From: Acidocella sp.
GTDB lineage: Bacteria > Pseudomonadota > Alphaproteobacteria > Acetobacterales > Acetobacteraceae
DNA length: 49,112 bases
Direction: 5' to 3'
Assembly: GCA_026224875.1 (NCBI GenBank)
Contig: JAMFRU010000123.1
Span: forward strand, 1-49,112
The position numbers were made by a program, and so were the translations under genes. Under the pieces are notes generated by a model, which saw nothing but the letters and a program-made list of their open reading frames with translations, was not told the origin of the DNA and did not search any database. How positions within the stretch are numbered: position 1 is the first letter of the stretch; every line of letters starts with the position of its first letter. This document shows positions 38,964-47,297 of this stretch, in pieces.

Positions 38964-39284
38964 ACCGCCGGATGGATGTATTCAATGCCGGCTTTGATCA
39001 CAAAGCCGCGAGTGTCGCCTGGGCGTGGCTTTCCTGAAAGAGACCGAGGGCCGCGTTGAAGACAAAAAGAACGCCAATGATGCCGCTCTCCACGTATTTT
39101 CCCAAGGCAAGCTCGAGTAGCATCATGACTTCGAGTATTCACGGCACCGGCCTCCAGAATTTTTCGACTGTATCCTGTAACGGATGCATCGCCCTATCCG
39201 GCAATCGCATTGGTGCCGATTTTTTCCAGTGCCTGGCCTGTCTGCACGCTTGCCATTCCGCATTGCGGGTCAGTGGTGATGGGA
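38964..39284 (-). pseudogene. fragment of a P-type (proton-efflux type) ATPase
   Basis: Reading leftward in pieces, the sequence gives an N-terminal cation-ATPase pattern (GQALEKIGTNAIAG), then HPLQDTVEKFWRPVP, a stop codon in place of the usual Trp, ILEVMMLLELALGKYVESG, FNAALGLFQESHAQATLAAL, another stop, and SKPALNTSIRR. This is the first ~130 residues of plasma-membrane-type proton/cation ATPases. At least three stops interrupt it, and the phosphorylation and nucleotide domains are absent. It directly abuts the PHA synthase remnant. The assignment is from family memory without alignment. Confidence 0.78.
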
Positions 39285-39861
39285 TATGGCGGCGGCGGCG
39301 ATACTGAGCAAGGTGCCGCCGAGGCAATAGCCGGTGGCATGGATTTTGATCTTGTTACAAACCTTCTGTACGGCATCGATTGCGGCCATGACACCTTGGG
39401 TGCGATAGTCGTCGAGCGAAGTGTCCCGCATGTCCGCGCCAGGAGATGCAGAATACAGTGCGCCCTTGCGCCACCAGCCAGCCGATCATCGAGTTTGCGG
39501 CGTGGATTTGTCGCGCAGGAAATTTTCCATGCCGTTCAAAAGATTGCGGCGCCGGACTGGAGAAACGATGATCTTCAGGTTTCATCGTGATCGATGTCCC
39601 ACCACCCGCCATTATGGCGGCCAGGCGTTGCCATTGCTTCAATGCCGATTGGCCAAGCGCTGCCGTGGTAAACGGCGCATTGGCAGCATGCGCGGTCCAA
39701 TCCATGAATGCCAGCGCCACGGTGCTCGGCGAGCGGCCGGCGGTGAACCGGCTCTGCCAGCTGTGCAGAATGCGGTCGAGATCTTCCGGCGTAGCACGGG
39801 CTGGCTCAGGTTCAGTGCCTGGTGTTACCGGCGGCTTGGTTTGCATCGGCACATCTGACAT
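39285..39861 (-). pseudogene. phaC: decayed poly(3-hydroxyalkanoate) synthase
   Basis: From the ATG at 39861 the first ~100 codons read as a PhaC N-terminus (EDLDRILHSWQSRFTAG, STVALAFMDW, EDHRFSSPA). A large internal deletion then joins to IHAANSMIGWLVAQGRTVFCISWR. After a frame change near 39435 the sequence continues DTSLDDYRTQGVMAAIDAVQ and the lipase-box GYCLGGTLLSIAAAA, where it ends. The C-terminal catalytic Asp and His regions are missing, so no active synthase can be made. A good FNR-type box lies 60 bases upstream of the start, suggesting the gene once belonged to the low-oxygen regulon. Confidence 0.85.
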
Positions 39862-39920
39862 GGCGAAATCCTCTTGAAGCGGCCTGAAATTCTATATGCC
39901 GCCGGACGTTCGATCTTGCC

Positions 39921-39934
39921 TTGATCCAGATCAT
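39921..39934. promoter_or_regulatory. FNR-box-like site upstream of the phaC remnant
   Basis: TTGATccagATCAT matches the FNR consensus TTGAT-N4-ATCAA at nine of ten half-site bases. It overlaps the arcC stop codon and is centred about 66 bases before the start of the decayed phaC gene. Confidence 0.65.
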
Positions 39935-40887
39935 GCGAGGTGGTTCTTACGCGTATAGGAGATATGGGGTTGATCCGCGGCGACGATCGTCCCTGATTTT
40001 TGCCTGATGATTGAAATTGCGTCGGCAAGCTCGCCAATTCCCGCCACATGACCCGAATTATTCACAAAATCACAGGCGGCTTGCACTTTGGGGCCCATGG
40101 AACCGGCTTTGAACGCGGTTGTTTGCGCATTCAGCGCCAGCGGATTTGCACGGGCGATCATGCGGGCGCGATCCGTGCCGAAATCCAGATAGACGCCGGC
40201 TACATCGGTGAGCATGATGAACATATCGGCCTCGATCTGCGTGGCGAGCAGAGCGCTGGTGGCGTCCTTATCGATCACTGCTTCGACCCCGGTCAGTTTG
40301 CCGTCCGGCCCCACGCATACGGGTATTCCGCCGCCACCGGCACAGATGACAATCGCACCGGCATCGGCGAGCCGCCGTATCGAGGCGATCTCCACAATCC
40401 CGAGTGCTTTCGGCGAGGCCACGACGCGGCGCCAGAAACTACCATCCGGCGCGATTGACCAATGATGGTTTGATGCCATTTGTTTTGCCGTTGCTTCGTC
40501 ATATAATGGGCCGACGGGTTTGACCGGCATTTTGAATGCCGGGTCGGTTGGATCGACGAAAGTTTGCGTCAGCAGGGTGACGATTTCTGTGCCGCGTGGC
40601 AGGGCGTTACGGAGTGCTAATTCGATGGCATAGCCGATCCAGCCTTCGCTTTCCGCATCGAGCACATCGAAAGGCAGTGCTGATTCGGCAGGCCCGGACG
40701 CGGATTGCAAAGCGAGCAAACCCACCTGCGGACCGTTGCCATGGGTGATGATCAACTGATGACCCTCCGCGGCGATATCAGCCAGAACCCGTGCGGCGAC
40801 ATTGACGTTATGTTGCTGGGCGGCGGCGGAAAGCAGCTGCCCCCGCCGCAGCAATGCATTGCCGCCTAAAGCGATAACGAGGCGCAT
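39931..40887 (-). CDS. arcC: carbamate kinase
   Basis: About 318 residues from MRLVIALGGNALLRRGQ. It makes ATP from ADP and carbamoyl phosphate, the energy-yielding last step of the arginine deiminase pathway. Signature segments are GGNALL, ITHGNGPQVGLLALQ, VICAGGGGIPV and VEAVIDKDATSALLA. A TTG three codons upstream overlaps the arcB stop and is a possible start. Last gene of arcABC. Confidence 0.95.
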   Translation of the reverse strand: MRLVIALGGNALLRRGQLLSAAAQQHNVNVAARVLADIAAEGHQLIITHGNGPQVGLLALQSASGPAESALPFDVLDAESEGWIGYAIELALRNALPRGTEIVTLLTQTFVDPTDPAFKMPVKPVGPLYDEATAKQMASNHHWSIAPDGSFWRRVVASPKALGIVEIASIRRLADAGAIVICAGGGGIPVCVGPDGKLTGVEAVIDKDATSALLATQIEADMFIMLTDVAGVYLDFGTDRARMIARANPLALNAQTTAFKAGSMGPKVQAACDFVNNSGHVAGIGELADAISIIRQKSGTIVAADQPHISYTRKNHLA

Positions 40888-40892
40888 CGGCT

Positions 40893-41891
40893 TCAACCCA
40901 GTGTGGCGATGAGGATCGCCTTGATCGTATGCATGCGGTTTTCCGCCTGGTCGAATACGATCGAAGCCGGGCTTTCGAAAACCTCATCAGTGACTTCCAT
41001 CGCGGGGATGTCAAAGCGTTTCGCGATGTCCTTGCCCATGGTTGTGTCGGTATTGTGAAAGGCAGGGAGGCAGTGCATGAATTTGGTAAAGGAATTGCCT
41101 GTTGCCGACATCAACGCGGCGTTTACCTGATACGGCTTCAGCAATTTTATCCGGTCCTCCCATAAGGCCTGATCTTCACCCATCGAGAGCCAGACATCGG
41201 TGTAGATAAAATCCGCGCCATCGACCGCGCCATGCGCATTGTCGTTATACGTAACAGCCCCGCCGGTGGCTTTGCCGATGGCGGCCAGGTGATCAATGAA
41301 AGACCCGTCTGGCCGCAATGAAGATGGCGCGCCGATGCAAAGCTGCATCCCCATTTTGACAGCACCCACAGCAAGCGATTTCGCCATGTTGTTACGGCCG
41401 TCACCCATGAAGGCAAAACGGATATCCGAGAGATGCTTATGGGTGTATTCACGCATCGTCATGAAATCAGCGAGGATTTGGGTTGGGTGGGAATCCTCGG
41501 TGAGGCCGTTATAAACCGGCACGCCGGCGTATTTTCCGAGAGTCACGACATCGCTTTGGGCAAAGCCGCGAAACTCAATCGCGTCGAACATGCGCCCCAA
41601 CACGCGCGCGGTGTCTTTTACGGTCTCGGACTGCCCGATATGGCTGCCACTCGGCCCCATATAGGTAACGTGAGCACCCTGGTCATGCGCCGCCACTTCG
41701 AATCCGCTGCGGGTGCGTGTGGAGTCTTTCTCAAATATCAGTGCGATGTTCTTGCCCTTGAGTTGTGGTGTCTCAAACCCGCCGCGTTTGGCGGATTTTA
41801 GATCTTTTGCCATGTCCAGCAGAAAACGCAGTTCCGCCGGTTCGAAATCGTCAAGGGCGAGAACATTTCGGCCGTGGAGATTGATAGCCAT
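40893..41891 (-). CDS. arcB: catabolic-type ornithine carbamoyltransferase
   Basis: About 332 residues. Carbamoyl phosphate-binding STRTRSGFE, the DSHPTQILADF motif and the ornithine-binding HCLPAFHN are complete. In this operon it phosphorolyses citrulline to ornithine and carbamoyl phosphate. The start MAINLHGRN is supported by AAGGA at 8 bases and lies 20 bases after arcA; an earlier in-frame start would overlap arcA. Position between arcA and arcC argues for the catabolic role. Confidence 0.96.
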   Translation of the reverse strand: MAINLHGRNVLALDDFEPAELRFLLDMAKDLKSAKRGGFETPQLKGKNIALIFEKDSTRTRSGFEVAAHDQGAHVTYMGPSGSHIGQSETVKDTARVLGRMFDAIEFRGFAQSDVVTLGKYAGVPVYNGLTEDSHPTQILADFMTMREYTHKHLSDIRFAFMGDGRNNMAKSLAVGAVKMGMQLCIGAPSSLRPDGSFIDHLAAIGKATGGAVTYNDNAHGAVDGADFIYTDVWLSMGEDQALWEDRIKLLKPYQVNAALMSATGNSFTKFMHCLPAFHNTDTTMGKDIAKRFDIPAMEVTDEVFESPASIVFDQAENRMHTIKAILIATLG

Positions 41892-41910
41892 GGAGTCTTT
41901 TCCTTGCTGA

Positions 41911-43152
41911 TTAAATTGCGTCACGGCTGATCGGGCAGCTCATGCAATGTCCGCCACCGCGCCCGCGGCCAAGCTCTGAACCATCGATGGTGATGACCTC
42001 GATGCCGGCCTTGCGAAGCAGCGTGTTGGTGTAGACATTACGGTCGTAGCCGATCACCACACCGGGCGAGATAGCGAGAACATTATTGCCGTCATCCCAT
42101 TGTTCACGTTCGGCCTCGAAGGAGTCACCCCCCGTCGCGACTGTACGCAGTTCTGGAATATTTATAGCCTCGGCGACAAGAGCGACGAAGCTTTTGGCCT
42201 CGGCCACCACCATGACACCTTTGCCATCGTCCGACGGATAAATTGAGAAGGGTTTGATATAATCGACGACGTCGGGAAAAATCGTCACAAGATCGCGGTC
42301 GCAGAATGAGAAGACGGTATCCAGATGCATGTTGCTTCTGTCGCGCGGCATTTGTGCTGCAATCACGCGTTTTGCCGCACCATGTTGAAACAGGCGCAAC
42401 GCATATTCGGTAACCGCCTGCGGGGTTGAGCGTTCACCCATGCCGATGAGCACAACGCCATCGGTCAACGTCATAACATCGCCGCCCTCGAGGCTCATAT
42501 CGCCCAGATGCTCCTCTGAAGCATCAAGATAGCGGGTGAACGCGGCGGTTTTAAAGCGCGGGTGAAACCGGTAGACGGCGGATAGGTTTGTTGCTTCCGG
42601 CCGGCGTGCGGGCCAATACATAGGGTTGATGAAGACACCTTTGCCGACCCAGCAGGAGCTGTCGCGGGTGAAGAGCTGATTGGGTAGCGGCGGTAGAATG
42701 AATTCGTGCTTTTCGCGGGTGAGCGCGAATAATCCGCGCGGCACAAATGGCAGTTCGGCGCGCACGATGCCGCCCACCAGATAGGCCGCGAGCTGCGCCG
42801 CTGGCATTTCGTCAAGCCAGGCGCGGATCTCGCCCGCGGTGCCATGCCCCAGATGCGCGACGTCCGCTCGCCGGCCCAACAACCAACGCCGCGCTTTTGG
42901 GTCGGCCATTGTTTCGGCCAGCATCGCGCCGAATTCGTGGACGATGACATTGCGGTCGCGCAGGACATCAACGAAAGCGTCGTGTTCTTGCCGGGCTTCT
43001 TTCACCCAAATCACATCATCGAAGAGTAGTTCATGGCAATTGCCCGGCGTAAGCCTGGTAAGGCTGAGGTCTGGCCGGTGAACCAACACTTCCCGCAACG
43101 CACCGACTTCGGAATAAACGCCGAGTTGCGCAGAGGCTACATGGGTGTCCAT
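41911..43152 (-). CDS. arcA: arginine deiminase
   Basis: A 413-residue enzyme that hydrolyses arginine to citrulline and ammonia. The nucleophile is Cys403 in [10 protein letters not shown] near the C-terminus; conserved segments MEGGD-like ([13 protein letters not shown]), the His of [11 protein letters not shown] and [10 protein letters not shown] are present. Ribosome binding site AAGGA at 8 bases. First gene of the operon; a perfect FNR box lies about 160 bases upstream. Ammonia release also raises cytoplasmic pH, useful under acid stress. Confidence 0.97.
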   Translation of the reverse strand: MDTHVASAQLGVYSEVGALREVLVHRPDLSLTRLTPGNCHELLFDDVIWVKEARQEHDAFVDVLRDRNVIVHEFGAMLAETMADPKARRWLLGRRADVAHLGHGTAGEIRAWLDEMPAAQLAAYLVGGIVRAELPFVPRGLFALTREKHEFILPPLPNQLFTRDSSCWVGKGVFINPMYWPARRPEATNLSAVYRFHPRFKTAAFTRYLDASEEHLGDMSLEGGDVMTLTDGVVLIGMGERSTPQAVTEYALRLFQHGAAKRVIAAQMPRDRSNMHLDTVFSFCDRDLVTIFPDVVDYIKPFSIYPSDDGKGVMVVAEAKSFVALVAEAINIPELRTVATGGDSFEAEREQWDDGNNVLAISPGVVIGYDRNVYTNTLLRKAGIEVITIDGSELGRGRGGGHCMSCPISRDAI

Positions 43153-43309
43153 TTATGTGTTCCTTAGAGTTCGCGGTATTTCCTGGCACAGGCGATTCAC
43201 CCGGCAGTTTCTAACCAGGCGGCAAGAAGGGGCTTTGGCATAAATTCAGCAACCGGCATGGCTGCCTCCTTCAGTCCGGCCATAATGGCTGACCGCGGGA
43301 AAGCCGTCG

Positions 43310-43323
43310 TTGATCTCAATCAA
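43310..43323. promoter_or_regulatory. perfect FNR box upstream of arcA
   Basis: TTGATctcaATCAA matches the FNR/Anr consensus exactly. It lies in the 200-base gap between the regulator gene and arcA, centred 164 bases before the arcA start. Control of arcABC by the adjacent Fnr-type protein is the obvious inference. Confidence 0.88.
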
Positions 43324-43353
43324 CGGCCGCAGAAAATCATACCGCGCAGAGTG

Positions 43354-44118
43354 CTATTGTTCGCCAGCCGTGAGGGCGGCTACACGCTGCGGTTTGAGTA
43401 ATGTCACTTCATGGACATCGGTGAAAGAGATGAGGCCATCACGTTTCAACTGACTGAAGGACCGCGAAACCGTTTCAGTTGTAAGTCCCAGATAATCGGC
43501 GAGATCGGTGCGGCTCATCGGTAACGATAGGTTTACGGTTGATGTTTTTGAGGTGCCGTCAGGGTAGGGATCACTTCGTTCTGACCATGAAATCAAGAAA
43601 CTGGAAACCCGCTCGATGGCTGTTTTTCTGCCCAGCAGCAACATTTGTTCCTGCGCGATCACCATTTCATGCGTCGCGACGTCCAGCAGCTTTCGCTCAA
43701 GGGCGGGAAATTCCGCGAATACCTCCAGTAGTGGCCCCCGGTCGAAGCGGCAAAGTTTCACGTCAGTGATCGCTTCAGCGCTGAAAGCATATTGCCCCGA
43801 CACTGCCAGGCCAATAAAATGGCCAACACCCATGAAGCCGGTGATCTGCCGCCGCCCATCCGCCAGCGACTTAAACACACGTACATCGCCTTGGGTGATG
43901 TCATAGAAATGATTTGCGGTAGTGCCTTCATCGATGAAGGTTTTGCCCGCGGATATAACGACACGCTGTGCCACGCGCGCCAGAAATCCGAGATCTTCAT
44001 CGGTAAGCGCATCGCACAGGCCGATGTGCCGCGCGCCGCAATCCCCGCATTGGCCGGGTGTGGGGCTATTTACCGGGTTTATTGTGATCGGCCGGCGCGC
44101 AAAAGGCACATCTCGCAT
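43354..44118 (-). CDS. FNR-type oxygen-sensing transcription regulator
   Basis: About 254 residues from MRDVPFARRP (TTGGAG upstream of this ATG; earlier ATG and TTG starts lack a site). An N-terminal cluster C24-x2-C27-x7-C35 plus C123 in VKLCRF fits a [4Fe-4S] centre as in FNR (Cys20, 23, 29, 122). The cyclic-nucleotide-binding-like beta-barrel follows, then a Crp helix-turn-helix with recognition helix TTETVSRSF, where the E-x2-SR residues read TTGAT half-sites. It lies directly beside arcA and near four candidate FNR boxes, so it likely activates the arginine/decarboxylase genes when oxygen falls. Confidence 0.94.
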   Translation of the reverse strand: MRDVPFARRPITINPVNSPTPGQCGDCGARHIGLCDALTDEDLGFLARVAQRVVISAGKTFIDEGTTANHFYDITQGDVRVFKSLADGRRQITGFMGVGHFIGLAVSGQYAFSAEAITDVKLCRFDRGPLLEVFAEFPALERKLLDVATHEMVIAQEQMLLLGRKTAIERVSSFLISWSERSDPYPDGTSKTSTVNLSLPMSRTDLADYLGLTTETVSRSFSQLKRDGLISFTDVHEVTLLKPQRVAALTAGEQ

Positions 44119-44235
44119 GGCGAACGGCTCCAAGCTCATGTTGCGGTGGGTATACGCCAAAATGGGGAATCTTAACAGCGGCGCGTCATGCCCCTACGTC
44201 CTGGCCCATTTCAGTTCTTCAAAAATGCCGTATGT

Positions 44236-44249
44236 TTGCGGTAGATCAA
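44236..44249. promoter_or_regulatory. degenerate FNR-like site between the fnr gene and a divergent gene
   Basis: TTGCGgtagATCAA has one perfect and one 3-of-5 half-site. It lies 47 bases before the start at 44296 and 118 bases before the regulator start; it could serve either or neither. Confidence 0.4.
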
Positions 44250-44295
44250 AGCAAACGCTCAAATAGTGCCTAACATCCAGATCTTGGGGGATGTT

Positions 44296-44793
44296 ATGCC
44301 CGATTATGTGGTCGAAGCTTTATCACGAACCGCCATCAGCGATGCCTTTCCAATGATGCATCTGGTGATGCCCAAGCTGGATTTACAGGCATGGCGGCGT
44401 TTTGCCCGCTTTACATTAAAGACAAGCCGGGAGAGGCCAGCCGGCATTTTGATTGTGAGGCGCAGCGCGCGGCACTATATTTGCGGCTTGGTGTGCTACC
44501 GGCTGGAAGCTGACATGGCGTGCGGCCGGATCATCCAGGCGCGCAATCTTATAGGGATCGATATCCTCAATCCTCGGCCTATCATTTTATTGTTGGTACG
44601 GCATCTGGGGCTGTTGGCGCAGTCGAATGGCTGTAAGGCTGTACATATTCGTATTCCCAATGGTGAGTCCGTTGCAACTTTGCTGCCCGGCCTCTTGGGT
44701 CGAGACGGTTTGCATGGACGGGTTCGCCGCATGAGGAACGTCGAATTGTCGTTGAAAGATTTGCTGTCTGACGAAGAGATGCGGGTAGATTAA
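44296..44793 (+). CDS. hypothetical protein, possibly GNAT-like
   Basis: 165 residues from MPDYVVEALSRTAISDAF; GGGGG six bases upstream selects this start. No signal peptide or obvious membrane helix. The segment GLVCYRLEADMACGRIIQARNL then LLLVRHLGLLAQSNGCKAVHIRIP recalls the strands and helices of GNAT acetyltransferases, but the acetyl-CoA loop (Q/R-x-x-G-x-G/A) is missing, so I do not assign a function. Divergent from the fnr gene, convergent with the decarboxylase, and within the FNR-box region. Confidence 0.72.
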   Translation: MPDYVVEALSRTAISDAFPMMHLVMPKLDLQAWRRFARFTLKTSRERPAGILIVRRSARHYICGLVCYRLEADMACGRIIQARNLIGIDILNPRPIILLLVRHLGLLAQSNGCKAVHIRIPNGESVATLLPGLLGRDGLHGRVRRMRNVELSLKDLLSDEEMRVD

Positions 44794-44800
44794 ACCGCAA

Positions 44801-44839
44801 ATGATACGCCGGTACTCAATTGAGATGCCAGCGTATCAT
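44801..44839. terminator. hairpin between convergent genes, probable terminator
   Basis: Perfect 9-bp arms ATGATACGC / GCGTATCAT enclose a second palindrome CTCAATTGAG. It lies between the stop codons of the hypothetical gene and the decarboxylase. There is no long T-tract, so Rho-independent termination is likely only in part. Confidence 0.6.
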
Positions 44840-44848
44840 GTCCCAGGT

Positions 44849-47149
44849 TTAATATGATGGGAGCGGCGTCTTCAGGCAAAAGGCATGATACGATCCTGAC
44901 TTAACTTCGATGCCATGAATATCATGCGCGAAACCAGGAAAATGCCGATCGAAAGTTTCGAGTGCATGAAGATAGTCAAGTGCAGCGCCATCCCTGGCAC
45001 CGGCAGATTCGCCAGGCATTAACAGAGGTATTCCCGGCGGATAGGGCACTATTCCGGTTGCCAGCGTACGTCCCGTCATCTGTTCCAGGGGCACTTGCTC
45101 CACATTGCCTCGCACGAGCTGCTCATAGGCCTGAATCGGAGTACAGACCGGTACCGGCAAAATACCGAAGGCGTTTTCGAGCAGAAGGCCAAAGTGCAGG
45201 TCCTCCATTTCGCGATACATCTCATCGGCCAAGTCTTTCAGGCCCAGGGTGCCGTAGCGTGATGGATGGGCTGCGGCCAGAGCAGGCATTACGTGTGTCA
45301 GGGGCACATTGGCATCATAATCGCGTTTGAAATCCAGTAACGCATTTATCAAACTACCCCACTTGCCCTTGGTGATGCCTATGGAGAATAGAAATAGAAT
45401 TGTATAATCCGCGGTTTTTTCGGGAATGATGCCTTGCTGATCCAGATATGCCGTAACCAGGCCCGCGGGGATGCCAAAGCCAGTTCCCGTGTCGACTAAC
45501 CCGCCAGGACAAACGACGGATACTTTGATCGGATCCAACATGCAGAAGTCTGATTCGAGATCACCAAAGCCATGCCATGCCGCCCGCGGTCTAAGCAGCC
45601 AGTTTGCCGGGTCTTCAATCAGCCGTTCAGGCGATGCCTTATGAAACGCCGTTTGCATGCCAGTGCCGTCATCGCCAGTGTCCGGCTGCCAGGCGCCGAA
45701 GAACCAGTCATTTTTGTCTGCAAATTCCGCCTGCAACCTTGCCAGCATCTGCCTGAATGCCACAGCCTCGCGGATTGCTTCGGTCGTCAATGCAAGGCCG
45801 CCGCCATCCATCATCGCCGCACTTACGTCGTTCGAGGCAATAATGGCATATTGTGGCGAAGTCGAAGCATGCATCATGAAGGCTTCGTTGAAGCGGTCGT
45901 GTGGGACAGGGCTGCGGCCATCGCGAACATGGATCATCGATGCCTGTGACAAAGCAGCGAGCAGCTTATGAGTCGATTGCGTGGCGAAAATTGTTGGCCC
46001 GGTTTTATCGTATTCAGTCAGATTGCCGCGCATCGCATGGCGGTCATGGTAGATTGGGTTGAAGCGAGCGTAGCCGAACCAGGCTTCGTCGAACAGCATG
46101 CGATCTACTGATTGTCCGAGCAGGTTTTGAACTTTCGTTACGTTATAGCACAGGCCATCGTAGGTGGAATTGGTTACCACGGCGAAGGCCGGAGCCTGGT
46201 CTTCAATGCCTTGCATCAATGGGTTTGCGGCGATCGTTGCCGCGATGGATTGCGGGGTAAAATCTTTCGGATGAATCGGGCCGATGATGCCGAGATGATT
46301 GCGCGTGGGAATGAGATAGTTGGGGATTGCGCCAGTCAGCGTCATCGCGTGTTCGATCGACTTATGGCAATTGCGATCGCATAGGGTTGCCTGATCACGC
46401 GTTACATTGGCCATCAGAACAACACGGTTGGAGGTCGATGTGCCGTTGGTCACGAAATAGCTGCGGTCCGCGCCAAACACGCGCGCGGCATTTGCTTCCG
46501 CGGCGCCGATAGGGCCTGAATGATCGAGCAGGGAGCCGAGTTCGCCAACCGATACGGATAGATCGGAGCGCAGAAGATTCTCACCGAAATAGGAGAAGAA
46601 TGCCTGTCCAACGGGTGATTTCAGAAAACCGGTGCCGCCGGTATGGCCCGGCGTATGCCAGGAATATTCATGCAATTGCGAGAAGTCGATCAAGGCACGG
46701 AACATGGGTGGTAGAAGCTGGTCTTGATAACGCTTTATTGCCGCTACAATACGCCCGGCGATAAAGTTTGGCGTATCTTCCAGAAGCCATATGAAATCAT
46801 CCGCCTGCTGCATAGCCTGTGCAGGTATGCTGGCTGCCATGCTGCGATCGGCCAGTAGGAAGATCGGTATCGCGGCGTTATGGGCGCGCAGTTTCTGCAA
46901 AAGTTCTGTCGCCTCGCTCTTGTCGCCGCCGGCGCCGATATCCCAGTCGATGATCGCGCATTGCAAGGAGGCATCAGAATTGACTGAGGCGGCGCCGTCG
47001 GCGGCGGTCGCGGAAATGGTCAATGCCACGCCGCTCGACTCGAGCATTGTGGCGAGTGCTCTTAAAGCCCGGCCGGCCGCGGTATGATCGTCAAATTCAT
47101 CATCGATGATGATCGCGCGCATTGTCATCGTGTTGCCATTGGATGCCAT
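44849..47149 (-). CDS. Orn/Lys/Arg decarboxylase (AdiA/LdcI type)
   Basis: 766 residues; GAGGAG seven bases upstream fixes the ATG. An N-terminal receiver-like wing domain (RAIIIDDEFDDHTAAG) precedes the PLP-dependent aminotransferase-fold core. Substrate-family motifs are HTPGHTGGTGF, GTSTSNR, FDEAWFGYARF and the PLP lysine in ATQSTHKLLAALSQ (about K395). The C-terminal domain has PYPPGIPLLMPGE. The size suits the inducible acid-stress enzymes that use a proton per turnover. Which amino acid is used cannot be told; arginine or the ornithine made by ArcB are the likely ones given arcD next door. Confidence 0.93.
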   Translation of the reverse strand: MASNGNTMTMRAIIIDDEFDDHTAAGRALRALATMLESSGVALTISATAADGAASVNSDASLQCAIIDWDIGAGGDKSEATELLQKLRAHNAAIPIFLLADRSMAASIPAQAMQQADDFIWLLEDTPNFIAGRIVAAIKRYQDQLLPPMFRALIDFSQLHEYSWHTPGHTGGTGFLKSPVGQAFFSYFGENLLRSDLSVSVGELGSLLDHSGPIGAAEANAARVFGADRSYFVTNGTSTSNRVVLMANVTRDQATLCDRNCHKSIEHAMTLTGAIPNYLIPTRNHLGIIGPIHPKDFTPQSIAATIAANPLMQGIEDQAPAFAVVTNSTYDGLCYNVTKVQNLLGQSVDRMLFDEAWFGYARFNPIYHDRHAMRGNLTEYDKTGPTIFATQSTHKLLAALSQASMIHVRDGRSPVPHDRFNEAFMMHASTSPQYAIIASNDVSAAMMDGGGLALTTEAIREAVAFRQMLARLQAEFADKNDWFFGAWQPDTGDDGTGMQTAFHKASPERLIEDPANWLLRPRAAWHGFGDLESDFCMLDPIKVSVVCPGGLVDTGTGFGIPAGLVTAYLDQQGIIPEKTADYTILFLFSIGITKGKWGSLINALLDFKRDYDANVPLTHVMPALAAAHPSRYGTLGLKDLADEMYREMEDLHFGLLLENAFGILPVPVCTPIQAYEQLVRGNVEQVPLEQMTGRTLATGIVPYPPGIPLLMPGESAGARDGAALDYLHALETFDRHFPGFAHDIHGIEVKSGSYHAFCLKTPLPSY

Positions 47150-47209
47150 CTTTAAACTCCTCGGCCTTTGAGCCATGGCCTAGCCGTACCGTCCCCGGCC
47201 GTATTCACA

Positions 47210-47223
47210 ATGATCTGTATCAA
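47210..47223. promoter_or_regulatory. FNR box between the decarboxylase and arcD
   Basis: ATGATctgtATCAA matches the FNR consensus at nine of ten bases. It is centred about 67 bases before the decarboxylase start and about 81 bases before the arcD start, well placed to control both divergent genes. Confidence 0.78.
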
Positions 47224-47297
47224 TGCCTGGGGGCAGGGGGTGCGTTAGGGATATTGGATTGCTGCAATTTTTGAATGTGGTTTTGGAGGATATGATC

